DNA of 64,000 bases, from positions 1,674,001-1,738,000 of the forward strand of contig OY978100.1 in NCBI GenBank assembly GCA_963854735.1. The letters run 5' to 3'. Every line of letters begins with the position of its first letter. Within the stretch, counting starts at the first letter, position 1. The notes below the pieces were generated by a model. The model saw only the letters and a list, made by a program, of their open reading frames with translations, was not told the DNA's origin and made no database searches. The position numbers and the translations under genes were made by a program. This document shows positions 34,244-44,671 of the stretch, piece by piece. The stretch is from Marvania coccoides. Taxonomy: Eukaryota > Chlorophyta > Trebouxiophyceae > Chlorellales > Chlorellaceae.

Positions 34244-35155
34244 ATGATTCCGTCGTTAGGCGGGCGCCTCACTGCTCCACCGATTTCAAAACCTTCCGCG
34301 GTTGCTGCCGCTGCCCGCCATACCACCACCGTAACCTGCTCCTCGTCTTCTTCTTCTTCCGAGACAGCGATTCGGGTGTGCATGAACCGCACCTGCAACC
34401 GACAAGGCTCCAAGCAGATCTTGCGCTTCGCCAAAGACGTCTGCGCTGGCATGCCAGGTATATTGTATTAAAATGGGACTGCAGACGGTGAAAACCCGCC
34501 ATTTTTCAATTTTTTTTCAGCTTCTAGACTGCTTTCCCCCTCTTATTCTAAGCGTATACACGTCTTTCTACCTTCAGGCGTTGATGTGGACTCGTACGGG
34601 TGCATGGGGGAGTGCGGCAGCGGGCCCAACATTGCCGTTTTCCCATCGGACCCGTCAGCCGAGCCCATCCTCCTCCACCACATCACCACCCCTTACAAAA
34701 TGGCAGAAGCCCTACGCGTGCTAGCCGGCATCCCCATCGACGACTCGCTGCTGAAGGCAACGGAGCTGCGGCTATCCGGCAACGCCGCTGCGATGAACGG
34801 CAAGCTGGAAAAGGCCATAGCGATCTACAGCGAGGCGCTGCAGCTGAATGCGCCGTGCAGCCGGCACATGTTGCTAGCAAATCGCTCGGCAGCGAGGCTG
34901 GCGTCAGGGGATGCGGCGGCGGCGCTGGAGGACGCGGCGGCAGCGGTGGAGTGCGCTCCCGCTGAGTTCACGACCGCTGCGGTGCGGCAGGCGGACGCGT
35001 TATTCGCGCTGGGGCGGTTTCAGGAGGCGAAAGAAGCGCTGGCTGCAGCGGCTGAGCGGTATCCTCAGTTTGGGAAGGGAGGCGAGTATAAGCAGCTACA
35101 GACTCACATAACCAAAGCCCTGGAGTCTGATAATAACGAATTGATCTTTTTATGA
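34244..35155 (+). CDS. Plastid-type protein with thioredoxin-like [2Fe-2S] ferredoxin fold plus TPR repeats
   Basis: Two exons (34244-34457, 34578-35155) give about 263 aa. The N-terminus is rich in Ala/Ser/Thr and poor in acids, as in a transit peptide. Then comes a thioredoxin-like ferredoxin domain with Cys pairs CMNRTC (near residue 45) and CMGEC (near residue 81) that could bind a [2Fe-2S] cluster. Residues about 120-255 contain TPR helices (AAAMNGKLEKAIAIYSEAL, LLANRSAARLASGDAAAA, ADALFALGRFQEAKEAL). The same two-domain layout occurs in plant plastid proteins of unknown role. Redox sensing or assembly is a guess; the localisation is inferred. Confidence 0.75.
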
Positions 35156-35894
35156 ATAAATTTCTCCGTCTGACGTGCAAATGCCCCACCCCTCGCGATT
35201 TGTTTTGCTCATTTTCTATTTTCTTTACATAATTTGGCCTTGGTCCGGCAGCAATAGCAGTCTAAAAATATCTTCAAATTCAAAATTTAGACTAAGAGTG
35301 GCCGACGCCGAGCAGCCGGGAAAAAATTAATAAAGAACGGCGCAAAATGGATCAGGGTCGGCGGCCACACGAGTAGAAGCGCTTCTCGGCTAGCCCATAC
35401 ATTTATATTGCTTCTTCGTTCTTGGAGAAGCAATGACAAGATGTAACTAAATAATTTATCTAATAGTAGAAAATACAAATATTGTTGGAGGAAATATTCA
35501 ACCATTATAGAAAGAATCTCTCAAAAATGGAGGAAAAAACTTGAAATGCTTGACGACAGTATTGCAATGAACAACCAAACCCAGGTTTTCACAAAAGATA
35601 TTCAATATGATTAGTAATAAATGTGTATTAAGCTAGCAATTAACCGAGAGGAGCCGAGAAGGGTACGAGTAATTCTCTCTATACATACGTATATATATTT
35701 AGTACAAATAAATTATATATGACGATAGCAATTGAGAAATGATAGGGAATGCGAAGAATGCAATAGAAACATATATTCACAGTACCAGGGTGTTTAAATA
35801 TGGGCAATATAAATGCTGCAGAAATCCCAACAAATTTTCAGTACGAGAGAAGAAGTCGGTAGGGAGCGTGTTGGTTCAGCACTTTAGTCACTGC
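35156..35894. other. A/T-rich spacer between convergent genes
   Basis: 739 bp between the TPR-protein gene and the multicopper oxidase 3' end. It includes short tata/acgtatatat runs near 35680-35700. No supported ORF or repeat was seen. Confidence 0.4.
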
Positions 35895-38800
35895 TCATCC
35901 TCTGCATTTTCCCTTCCACTGGGAAAGCCAGGGATTGGTGGTCTCGGACTTCAGGACGGCGGGGTCAGTCGTGTTGGGGTAGAAGATGCGGTAAAGCGAC
36001 TTTGTGAGGGTGGTAGCCTGGTACGTTGTGTCCAACTGGGGCCAGTTGGCGGTAGGACGCGCCGCAGTCTCGCCCAACAGAGGGTTGGCGTACTTGAAGT
36101 TGCTGTAGACGATATCGTTGATGGTGATGAACTCGGGCTCTGCCGTTGGTGCAGTGAGGCCTTGCTGTCCCTGGACGAGGGTCATGGCCCTCATCATATC
36201 TGGAGAAGAAGGGGAAAGAGGGAGGGAGGGGAATTATTCATGAAAAGGCAGATAGAGCTACTAAATTGAAGGGGGAAGCATCTCTTGGCACGAGAAATTA
36301 TAAACAGGCAGAAGAAAATCGCCGATACTAGTAAATGAATGAACACAAGTAAGAAAAAGAGACGTAAACTCACCATCTGAAAGCGCAAATATATATAGGG
36401 GGGTGCAGGAGGAATGGGAAGGGGTTAGCAAGAGGGAGAGGGAGGGGAGGGAGAGAACTACTGGGCGTTTTTCTCCACGCAGAAACGCAAAATGTCGCTC
36501 AATCTGAAAGGTAAAAACATATCTCACCATCTTCATGCACAATGTTGTGACAGTGGAACTGCAGGAGGTGAAGAAATTAGCATTAGGCGGGGAACATCAG
36601 AGAAAAGAGCGGGAGACACTCTTGCTTCTTTTTTTCAGCTTCTACTTGCCATGTAATCGCCACGGTGAGCTCCAAAGCGGATAAGCACCCACACTTCGTA
36701 GCCAGGACCAAGGAAGAACGTGTCTTTGGGCATCCTGCGTTCACGAATTCCCTTTTTCCTCAATTTTCCTTCTGAAACTTAATCCGTCCCTGTCACATGC
36801 CCTTGAAGAATTCAACAGTTGAATAATTCAACATTTTCCCTTGTAGACATTTATATAATTCTCACATGTCTTCGTAATCCCTTCCTTCTCCACCGTCCCG
36901 ACGCATAATGAACCTGCAAAGCAATATTTGACATGATTTGGCGACCATTGTATTATTCCTCAATCAAACATAGATTTCAGCATCACGGCATTACGTAAGC
37001 AAAAAGAAATATGCTTACATGTCCACGAGGTGCATGTGAATAGGATGCTGCAGAAGATGAAGGTTTGGAGGTTTGAAGAAATGGACGGGATCAAGTTATA
37101 TCTCAAGGAAATAATGGACAACAGCAGCTGAATTCAACTTACAAACTGAAGGCAGGAAGGCAAGATAGGGATAGGGAAAGGGGGGGTGTTATGGCAGGTT
37201 ACAAAAATAAACGCAGTAAATAAATATGAAAAAGGTAATGCGGTGGACAAAATGCATGAGAAGAGAGTGATCATGAACTACTAGTAGTGGCGCTCACCCA
37301 GCCTCCTCCCGATTTAAACTTCCACAGCTCAGCAGTTCCTGTGGTAAAGAACATATGGGGGGGAGGGGGGGGTGGGGTAGGAGAAATGATAGAAGGAAGA
37401 CGTGAGAAACTAGAAAAGGAACTTTTTCTTCTTCTTGGCGAATCAACACGAGAAACGATGGTACACGATCTGCCGTCGGGGGAGTGCCCCTGGGAGATCG
37501 AGAGCCTCTGGGAATTCACGAGTGAACACTAACCTTGGCCGACATCGTCAGCAGCAATCTTGAAAGAGTCCCAAGTTTCACCGTTGATGCTCCATTGGCC
37601 ACCTGAACGGCCAAAGTCGAAACTGCGGTCGTACTCATCGTTGTTGGCCCTCCGCCGTGCCTCCTCAAAGTCGGCCTCGGAGAGCACCCGGTATAAGGGC
37701 TGGTTGGGCCACGGCGTCGTGATTGCGGGATTGAAAGCCGGGGCGGGGCCGGTGACTTGGGCAGCAACGACGACTTTGGCAATCAGGTGCGAAAAGCAGA
37801 AGAAAGGTACGCCCTGTGAAAAAAAAAACAGAACCAAATGTTAATTAGATTCGGCAATGATTTCTTTCCTCAAGTACACTGGGAAAGAAAAAAATAATAT
37901 GTTTACCTTCATCTCTTTCTCATTCTGTTCGTTCCAAATGTACAGCGTCTGCCCCGCGAACCGGCTGAAGTCGCAGGCAAGTTCATAACGCTCTGCCGAG
38001 CTCATAAACAGGCCTGCGTTGTAAGAAAGCCCGCAATTAGAAAGGGGCACGGCTGTTTAACACGAATCCAAACATTCTGGCTGGTTTACCTTGGGCAGGG
38101 AAAGGAAACGGTTCATTTCGGAATCCGGCACCCGAAGCAAAGAGGTGGCACATATCCTGGGCGACGTCACGAAGCTGCGCGTCCTTGATCTTGACCAGGT
38201 AAGGCCTAAATACATTGAAGAAAAAAATTAGCAAGTGCGTTTGAAAGTCACGTCAGAACCTGAAAAGAAGCCACTGCCGAGAAATCCAAGTTACCTGGAG
38301 ATGGCGGAATTCAGAATCCGGGTGCGGTACCACTTGGGCATTAAGTTCATGACAGGGAAAGGAATGCCGGAGACCATGTTAATGTCGCCGTACCTAAACA
38401 TTTTGGAAGTTTTTTTATTTTGTATTTGAGATAGTTAAATAATTATAAACTTCTTTCAGAGTTCTTTCATTTAATTAGGGCACTCTATTGCTGCTAATAT
38501 CAAAGTACTCACAGGTTATCGTCGTGCGCTTTCTCGTCGTTGAGCAGTTGGCAGTTTCTGTCCAATACAGCATCAGACAGCTGCATGTTCAGCGCCTCAA
38601 TGTCCTCCAAGCTATATGGCTCTCCGCAACCGCCGTCTTTGACCTTGGAGGAGGAAATATACATTCCTGCAACGAAAAATTGTGTTTGTTGTCAAAAAAG
38701 AATGCGGGGGAATACTCTTTCCCTACAGCAGTGAAAACGAGCTTAAATATCCTCAGGGTACACTGGGCATATGAAAAAATGTGGTCTCGTATGTCTTTAA

Positions 38801-39822
38801 CGGTTTTGCTTACCTGACAGGCCGTGATACGCGTTCTCGGTAGTAATATGAAGAGAGTGGTCGTGGTACTGCATGAGAGAGAGAAATATCACATTTTTAA
38901 TTTAAATATCACGTCGAAAACAATAGAAAGAATACAATAGACTGTTTTTGGTAATTCTGTGCCGCCCTGAACGCCTATTAGACTGAAAATATGCAAAGAA
39001 AGCCATTATATTTACTAACCCAGAGGAACTTAGGGGTATCATTGGGATAGACATATTCTTTTGTTTCGCCCACGCAGGTTTGATCCTCCGCCCAGCCATC
39101 GTAAACAGCCAAAGACTCAGCGCCGTGGAGGTGCACAGAAATGGGGCGGCCGCCAGCCCTGCCGTTGGCGCCACATGGTTCCACAGTGGCGTTGAACTTG
39201 TTGCGAATGTTGTTGGTGAAGCGCACGATGCTCTCGAAGCCAGAAGTGGCAACAATCGTCGGTCCGGGGACCATGCGGTTGTAGGTCATGAACCAGGTGC
39301 CCGGCTTGGCTTTGCAGGCGGGGGCCACGGTGTCAAAGGGCTTGGCCTGAATGTCTGTGATCTCAATTTCGTAACTGCAAAAATAAGGGGGAGACATGGA
39401 AATCAGTGGGAAACATCTCTGGTATTCGATCTTCCCTCGGGGAGTGCCCCTGGGAGGTCGTGCAGCGGATTCTGGGAATTTTCAAACCTCCAAACCTCAC
39501 AATGCAAGGCAAAAAAAATAAAAAATCCAGAAGCACATCAACAAAAGCACACAAAAAAATGGTACCTGGCGATGCAGTGACCATCGTCGCGGCAAGACAC
39601 GGGCAACTTAGGGGCCAGCTGGGGCGGGTTTTTGAAGACGTTGGTGAAGGGCTTGAGGACAAACGGAGAACCCGGATACTTTTCCACATCGTAAGCGCGG
39701 TCTCGAGATGGGCATATTTTAGAAGCCTTGCCGTAGGGAGACGGCGGGATCGCCTGAGCTTGCGCCACACTGGCACTGAGCACAGCCAAGAGAGAGAGCA
39801 GGACCACCAATGTGGACCTCAT
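35895..39822 (-). CDS. Secreted multicopper oxidase (bilirubin oxidase/CotA-like), 14 exons
   Basis: Exons: 39566-39822, 39020-39374, 38814-38868, 38513-38666, 38295-38393, 38100-38215, 37907-38013, 37534-37813, 37298-37338, 37019-37047, 36866-36913, 36650-36734, 36528-36558 and 35895-36199; about 653 aa. The enzyme oxidises phenolic or metal substrates with reduction of O2 to water. Seen: a signal peptide (MRSTLVVLLSLLAVLSASVAQA) and all four copper motifs in order: HLHG, YHDHS, HPIHMHL and FHCHNIVHEDDMM, the last with the T1 Cys and axial Met region. Exon 10 (29 nt) carries HPIHMH and exon 13 (31 nt) carries HCHNIVH. Intron 12 is GC-AG (ACATG|gcaagt). Introns 1 and 8 carry element R1, and intron 3 carries repeat R2. 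The substrate is unknown; a cell-wall or periplasmic location is likely. Confidence 0.9.
37452..37519 (-). repeat. Intron element R1, copy A (multicopper oxidase intron 8)
   Basis: In gene orientation it reads AATTCCCAG, then CTCGATCTCCCAGGGGCACT, then CCCCCGACGGCAGATCGTG. It begins about 16 nt after the donor. Nested pairing is possible: CGATCT with AGATCG, and GGGG-CACT-CCCC inside. Copies B and C have the same parts in the same sense orientation. Confidence 0.8.
38738..38800 (-). repeat. Dispersed repeat R2, copy 2 (multicopper oxidase intron 3)
   Basis: In gene orientation it carries AGACATACGAG, TTCATATGCCCA and GAGGATATTTAAGCTCGT, matching copy 1 near 25.0 kb over about 60 bp. Confidence 0.75.
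39410..39480 (-). repeat. Intron element R1, copy B (multicopper oxidase intron 1)
   Basis: In gene orientation: AATTCCCAG, then CGACCTCCCAGGGGCACTCC, then CCGAGGGAAGATCGA and TACCAGAG. It is the same sense orientation and order of blocks as copies A and C, with the same GGGG-CACT-CCCC hairpin core. Confidence 0.8.
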
Positions 39823-40739
39823 TTATTTTCCGATGGCTTCAAAACGAGCCTAACAGGTATGCAAAATAAGTATAATTGTTGAAAAGATGGTCGCGGGGTC
39901 TTAAACTGCCGCAAATGAATGGGTTTGTGCGGCAGGTGAGGACAATTTCAAATTCCGTTGGGGAAAAAAAAGCAAGGAAGCGGGAGCTGAGGCCTGGGCC
40001 GATGCTGTAACTTCTCCGGTCGATCGTTAATTTAAAATTTTAGTTGTTTCGGCGTGGGGAAATGAAAAAAGATCACCACATTTCCGGAGAATAAAACAAA
40101 TTGTAGTGTAATTGTGAAACAGCAAGGGAGCAAGATATTCGTTGGGCCAATAAGTCTATGTTCAGAGGAAGATGAAATACACAGATTAAAACCAACGGGA
40201 TCGGACAAATCCGACGCCATGCCGCGCGCATTCGTATTAAAAGCTTGTAGTACGACGAACCAATTTCCGCGTGCGCCAGAAGTGCGCTGCACGCGCCTTT
40301 CTTTGAAACTCTCTGACGGCGATTTCGTATTACTTTAAATTATGTACCATGCGCGTCAGAAGTGGAAGGAGAGCAGGATCTCGAGATCTGCAACCAAATA
40401 TTGATTATTAAATCCCACCACGCTTCGTCAAATTTCACAACTCAGAAATAGGTGGCGCTGCTGTGGGAGCTTCTCTTTGTCTCAGGAACAGTATTGTTGT
40501 ACAAAAGGAGTGAACCCGCCGAGCGATTTGCAAGAAGTACTTTTCGAATGAAACATGCTGACACACTCGCAGGCCGCACGGCGCTACGTGGAGCTTAAAC
40601 CTTGATAGTAAACCTGATAGTAAACCTAGTGCGTTTATGCCGCCTTCGTAGATGCGCCATTCCTGCTGCATTTTGCCGAAAATGCATGGGGCGTTATCAT
40701 TATATATGTTATAAAATTTCTCTTTTTCAGTATCTTGCT

Positions 40740-41175
40740 TCGCCCTATGGTTTTAGAGTATATATCACAATGTGCCTTCGGGGGCGTGCCCAAGGAGATT
40801 GCATTAGTTCATGCCATGGAGAGGGGGCCTCATGGGGTCTGTGCTGGTAGCAAATGTTGTTTAACATCTATTTTCCTGGATATCGAAATATTTTCTTGGC
40901 TCATTTACATACAACCCCAAACCGGACGGGCCGTTTGCCGTCCGGAGAGTCCTGCTTTCCCCATTTTTTTTCCTCTTTCTTTTATTCATGTCGGTCGCGC
41001 CGCTGGGGGACTCAGGAAGACAGGGGCCAGAGTCTTACATTGTGGGCGACGGTGCGGTATCGGCGTAATGCTGTATCCGTACGCCCCCAGTACCTGAGGT
41101 TGATCCCACGGATGGAAGGGGGTACTCCGCCTTACTGTGGCGGGGTGAGTGGCACGTCGGCTTGCACCAACCTTG
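40740..41175. repeat. Relic segment B, related to segment A at about 29.65-30.13 kb
   Basis: It shares ordered blocks with segment A. One plus frame reads GRQGPE and PEVDPTDGRGYSALLWRGEW; segment A reads RGQGPE and TEVDPTEGRRIPAL. Frames are broken by stops, so it looks like a decayed copy. Confidence 0.45.
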
Positions 41176-41200
41176 GTAGTAGACGTTACAACCATATGTA

Positions 41201-41232
41201 AAACCTCCAAACCTCCAAACCTCCAAACCTCC
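41201..41232. repeat. (AAACCTCC)4 tandem repeat
   Basis: Four exact 8-bp units. Two-unit versions of the same motif occur inside introns of the multicopper oxidase gene (about 39484-39497, and on the other strand about 37062-37077). Confidence 0.8.
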
Positions 41233-41318
41233 ATAAATGGCACTATTTAGTTATTTAACTGTTTCCAAATTAATTTCCTTGAATTGAATTCGTTGACTAT
41301 TTGCATGGTGTTTTTTAA

Positions 41319-41507
41319 ATGTCTTCATCTGTCGCAGAACTCTTCGGAGCCCGATACATTTTCTTTTCAATCGACTGCATTATCATCCTCATGATATGCA
41401 TGCTCTGGTTTTTGGCGCGATGTTTTTGCCCTCGATTTTTCGCAAATTTAGATGAAAGGCGGCATGACTATGTTGTCCGGAAATATATCATTACCCCCGT
41501 TTCCTGA
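41319..41507 (+). CDS. Possible small membrane protein (62 aa), unrecognised
   Basis: An intact ORF starts MSSSVAELFGARYIFF. It has one strongly hydrophobic segment (FFSIDCIIILMICMLWFLA) followed by Cys/Arg-rich sequence. No family was recognised and no splice partner found. It sits in a spacer with relic sequence, so it may be chance or part of a decayed gene. Confidence 0.2.
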   Translation: MSSSVAELFGARYIFFSIDCIIILMICMLWFLARCFCPRFFANLDERRHDYVVRKYIITPVS

Positions 41508-41934
41508 ACACAGCGGCAGTAGAGCTAAGGCTGGTGGACGAGGTCGCAACCCTCGACCAGCTGCTCCCTGCTGCCAAGAGGCTCGCTCTGGTCATCGCCG
41601 CTGGACACAGTTCTTTCTTGTTCTCTCACCCTTCTTTCCCTACAACTTTGCAGTTTACGTCCATTTACTGATTACTATTTCTCTATATATACACGGGGGC
41701 GTGCAATTTCAGGACCAATCTTTTTTTCCTTCTTCCCACCTTCAAAAGTGGCCAACACCGAGTTCTTAATCAGTCTCGATCTAATTCGCGGAAATATTTC
41801 ATATTATTGTACTACCCCCTTTCAAAGCAGACTTCGTGACTAGGCATGCTGACTCTACATTACAAGGTCCAGCATCACACTTCGACATTTCTTTCTTTTT
41901 CGAAGGACGAGTTTTTAATCCGGCACCAAATTTA

Positions 41935-42634
41935 CTAAGTCATCTCCACGCTGACCCGCCCGAACAGCCGCATGACAAACGCCTGCCCGTACGGAATGTA
42001 GCTCAGACTGTACCACGCCATCGCTGCAAAGTACAAAAGAAAGAAAATTTTATTTTATTTTTGTTGAAAAATAAGATTGAGACTTAATATCCTCGGTGCT
42101 TGGTGGGCATATGAAAAAAAAAAAAAAAGGCGGTGAAGATGAAAAAACTTGCGAAGGCAAATTTATTATATTCGTGGCTACTGTCCAATCGTCACATTTC
42201 GCGTGTTACTACTCACCAGCGTACTGCACGCCGATCGCCGCCAAGCAAATGAGCCGGCTCTTCAGCAGAAATGCAGAGAGCAGCGTGAGCACCAACGACA
42301 CCAGGTAGATGGTGGTGGCTATCCATCTGCTAGCGTCCATCATGCTGGCGCACTGCTTGGAGGGGCCCACCAAGAAGGTCACGCTGCCGAGAGAGAGAAT
42401 GTTGCCCAGGGTCAGCGTTGTTGCCAGCTTGACTGGTCGCAGAACAAACATGGGCGCCATGAAGCTCAGCATCATGCCCATGCCGAAGCACACCAGGAAA
42501 CCCAGCAGGCGCTGCGTCCGTGTGAGCGTGGTGGCCTCGTTGAACTGCTGGAGCAGCGTCTGGTCCTCTGGCTCGTCAGGCTCCCGCTCAAAGCGCTCCT
42601 GCAGCTGGTCCACCTTCTCACGCAGCCACTCCAT
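41935..42634 (-). CDS. SFT2-domain vesicle transport protein (Got1/Sft2-like)
   Basis: Two exons (42217-42634, 41935-42023) give about 168 aa. Sft2 is a tetraspanning Golgi membrane protein needed for endosome-to-Golgi vesicle fusion. Seen: an acidic amphipathic N-terminus (EREPDEPEDQTLLQQFNEA), LTRTQRLLGFLVCFGMGMM, then FALR-like VLRPVKLATTLTLGNILSLGS, FLVGPSKQCASMMDASR, two further hydrophobic segments and the C-terminal AMAWYSLSYIPYGQAFV. Exon 2 supplies the end of the fourth membrane segment and the family's SYIPYG motif; the GT-AG join gives GVQYAAMAWYS. Confidence 0.92.
42082..42120 (-). repeat. Dispersed repeat R2, copy 3 (SFT2 intron), partial
   Basis: In gene orientation it keeps TTCATATGCCCA and GAGGATATTAAG, at the same spacing as in copies 1 and 2, and is sense to the gene. 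Confidence 0.6.
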
Positions 42635-43209
42635 TGAATTATACTTAATTTACTTGTTTTCGTGAGAGTTTTCGGCGTGAAAAAAATTGAGGATCACAAC
42701 TGGGCAAATTTGATTGCAAGACGTAGAGCGTTGAAATAAATATTGCTATGGGTGATTTGAGTAGAAATGGTTGTTCTGGTATTGAAAATGCGACAAAATG
42801 CTAAATAAATTTTGAAATTAATTTGTTTTTAAAAATGTGCGTCTCCTCTTGAGTTACAGGCTCCCAAGAGACTCAAAATAAAGGATTAACAAGACAATTT
42901 TCAGTGGACAATTTTTAAATCGAAAAATTACAAGACCCTACTCCACCACCGCTAGTTCCGACATTCCCCTCCCTCCTTTCATCAGTTACCAATTACTGTT
43001 TGCAAACTTACAGAAAAGAAAGAAGAGTCAAGAAATGAACACAGATGCGATTGAAAGAGGAGGAAAAGACACGTGGGGAATCGTCCGTTAAAAGAAGAAG
43101 AAGCAGTTTAGCAAAGAAGGGGCATCGTCCGGCCCACTTTCCACACAAACCAATCAACCAGCAAAAGAAGGGGTAAAAACCTAACTAGAAGAGAGACAGA
43201 GTTGTCACA
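42635..43209. other. Spacer between SFT2 and VAP genes
   Basis: 575 bp, A/T- and purine-rich; presumably the SFT2 promoter and VAP 3' end. No ORF or repeat is supported. Confidence 0.4.
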
Positions 43210-44174
43210 TCACGCGAATTTGGCTGCCACTTGGCTTTTCAGCTCCTCGAACTTCTCAAGCAGGTTCTGGACGATAGTTGGCAGCGCGTTCTGGCTCACC
43301 TGGCCGATGAGGAAGGCCAGGAGGGCCACCAGCAGCAGCGACAGCAGGCCATACGCCCCCGCGCGCGACGCGGAGGTTTCTTTAGCTGCTGGCCGGTGCA
43401 CCGTCGCCTGCTTGGTGAGATTGTCAAGGCGATCATTCACGGTGCGCAGTTCCTCCGCACGGGCGTTCACAACGTCAGCCACACCAGCGGTCTCAGGCGT
43501 GCCTGCAACACGAGCCAATCATCAGTCAGTAAAAAATGGAGAGGGGAAACTGGAAAAGTGACATTGTTAAAATAATTTCTCTTGGGTATTCTCCCCCTGT
43601 TCTGGCGAGTACGAGAAAACAAGGCTTGGCTTACGTGCTGCGGCGGTCCTCAACCTGGGGACGGGCGGCGAGGTGGGCTCGGATTCGTTGCCTTCAGGGA
43701 CGGGGGAAGGCGGCTTCGGCGGTGCCACCAGCACCACCCTCAGCTTGGTCTGCCTGATTTCGCGGGCCTTGCCGATGTCAAACATCTCCGAGGTGACCTC
43801 GGTGACCGAGGCGTCGACCTTGACGGTCTGGACGAGGAACTTGTCGCGGCAGTCGGCGAACGAGACGGGGGCCTCGCGCTGCGGCTGCATGATGACCTGC
43901 ACCTCCTTGGCGCTGCGGGGCTCGATGACGCCGCTGCTGGGGCGCACGCAGTACTTCTTGGGGGAGGTGGTCTTCACCTTGAAGGCCACACGGTCGCTGG
44001 TCATGTTGGTAAGGTTGATCGTCACAGGGATGCTCTTCCGCAGCTCGAACCTGGCGGTGGGAGGAAGGGAGGGGTGAGATCTGAGAGCGAGGGGAGGCGA
44101 GAGAGGAGATTGCAGGGCGGATCGCACTTGAAAGTGAGCTCTGAAGGAGAAATAGTCACAAAGTTGTCTGCCAT
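43210..44174 (-). CDS. VAMP-associated protein (VAP/VAP27), ER contact-site receptor
   Basis: Three exons (44128-44174, 43635-44050, 43210-43502) give about 251 aa. VAPs sit in the ER membrane and bind FFAT-motif proteins at membrane contact sites. Seen: an MSP domain from residue 1 (ISPSELTFKFELRKSIPVTI, then LTNMTSDRVAFKVKTTSPKKY, then VRPSSGVIEPRSAKEVQVIM), which is the classical FFAT-binding face; a Pro/Ser linker; a coiled coil (ARAEELRTVNDRLDNLTKQ); and a membrane anchor (YGLLSLLLVALLAFLIGQV). About 25 residues follow the anchor, more than the few usual for a tail-anchored protein. Confidence 0.92.
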
Positions 44175-44671
44175 CTTGAAATATTATTGACTCGAACGGG
44201 TTCAAGAGTTGCTGCTAGCTCCAAGCCTTCCACACGCAAGCTGATACTGAGCTAGTTGCCGTGTAAGACCCTTTCAGACACTCAAGGTGTGTAGCGCTTC
44301 ACCTCCGGCGTGTCAAAAAAAGATCAACGAAGAATTAATATGGGCGTGCAGGGAGGTTCTGCGCTCAAAAAGTCCAAAAAAAACTTTGTTTCATAGTGGT
44401 AGACGGCGTAGCGCGAGTAGTTGTTAATTTCATTGACACAGATATTTGTTTCTTTTGAAAGAAGCTCGGCCTGTCACATTCCCCCCCACCCAGCGCTTCT
44501 GGGTTTTCATCTATAATAGAACAGATGCACGTGTTCTTCACCGACAGTCGCCGCTGCGGTTCGTGCAAGCTAAACTCGGCCCAACTATAATAAATATATA
44601 TTTTTCAGCAGTTTGACATTCTCGACGAAGTGCGGTAGCCGGCCCGCCCTGCGGCTCAGTCACTCACGACC
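44175..44671. promoter_or_regulatory. Shared 5' region of VAP and coiled-coil genes
   Basis: 497 bp between divergent starts. It is A/T-rich near 44585-44610 (taataaatatatattt). No named element was seen. Confidence 0.35.

Larger units (their letters stand above)
39823..41934. other. 2.1-kb repeat- and relic-containing spacer
   Basis: Between the multicopper oxidase start and the SFT2 stop I find no intact recognisable gene. It holds relic segment B (about 40740-41175), an (AAACCTCC)4 run at 41201-41232, a 62-aa hydrophobic ORF (41319-41507) and a short GC-rich coding-like fragment (about 41520-41620). Confidence 0.5.

Noticed and set aside
41201..41232. (AAACCTCC)4 as telomere-like repeat
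   Set aside because: It resembles the plant telomere unit CCCTAAA only loosely, has four units and lies within the chromosome; it is treated as a local tandem repeat.
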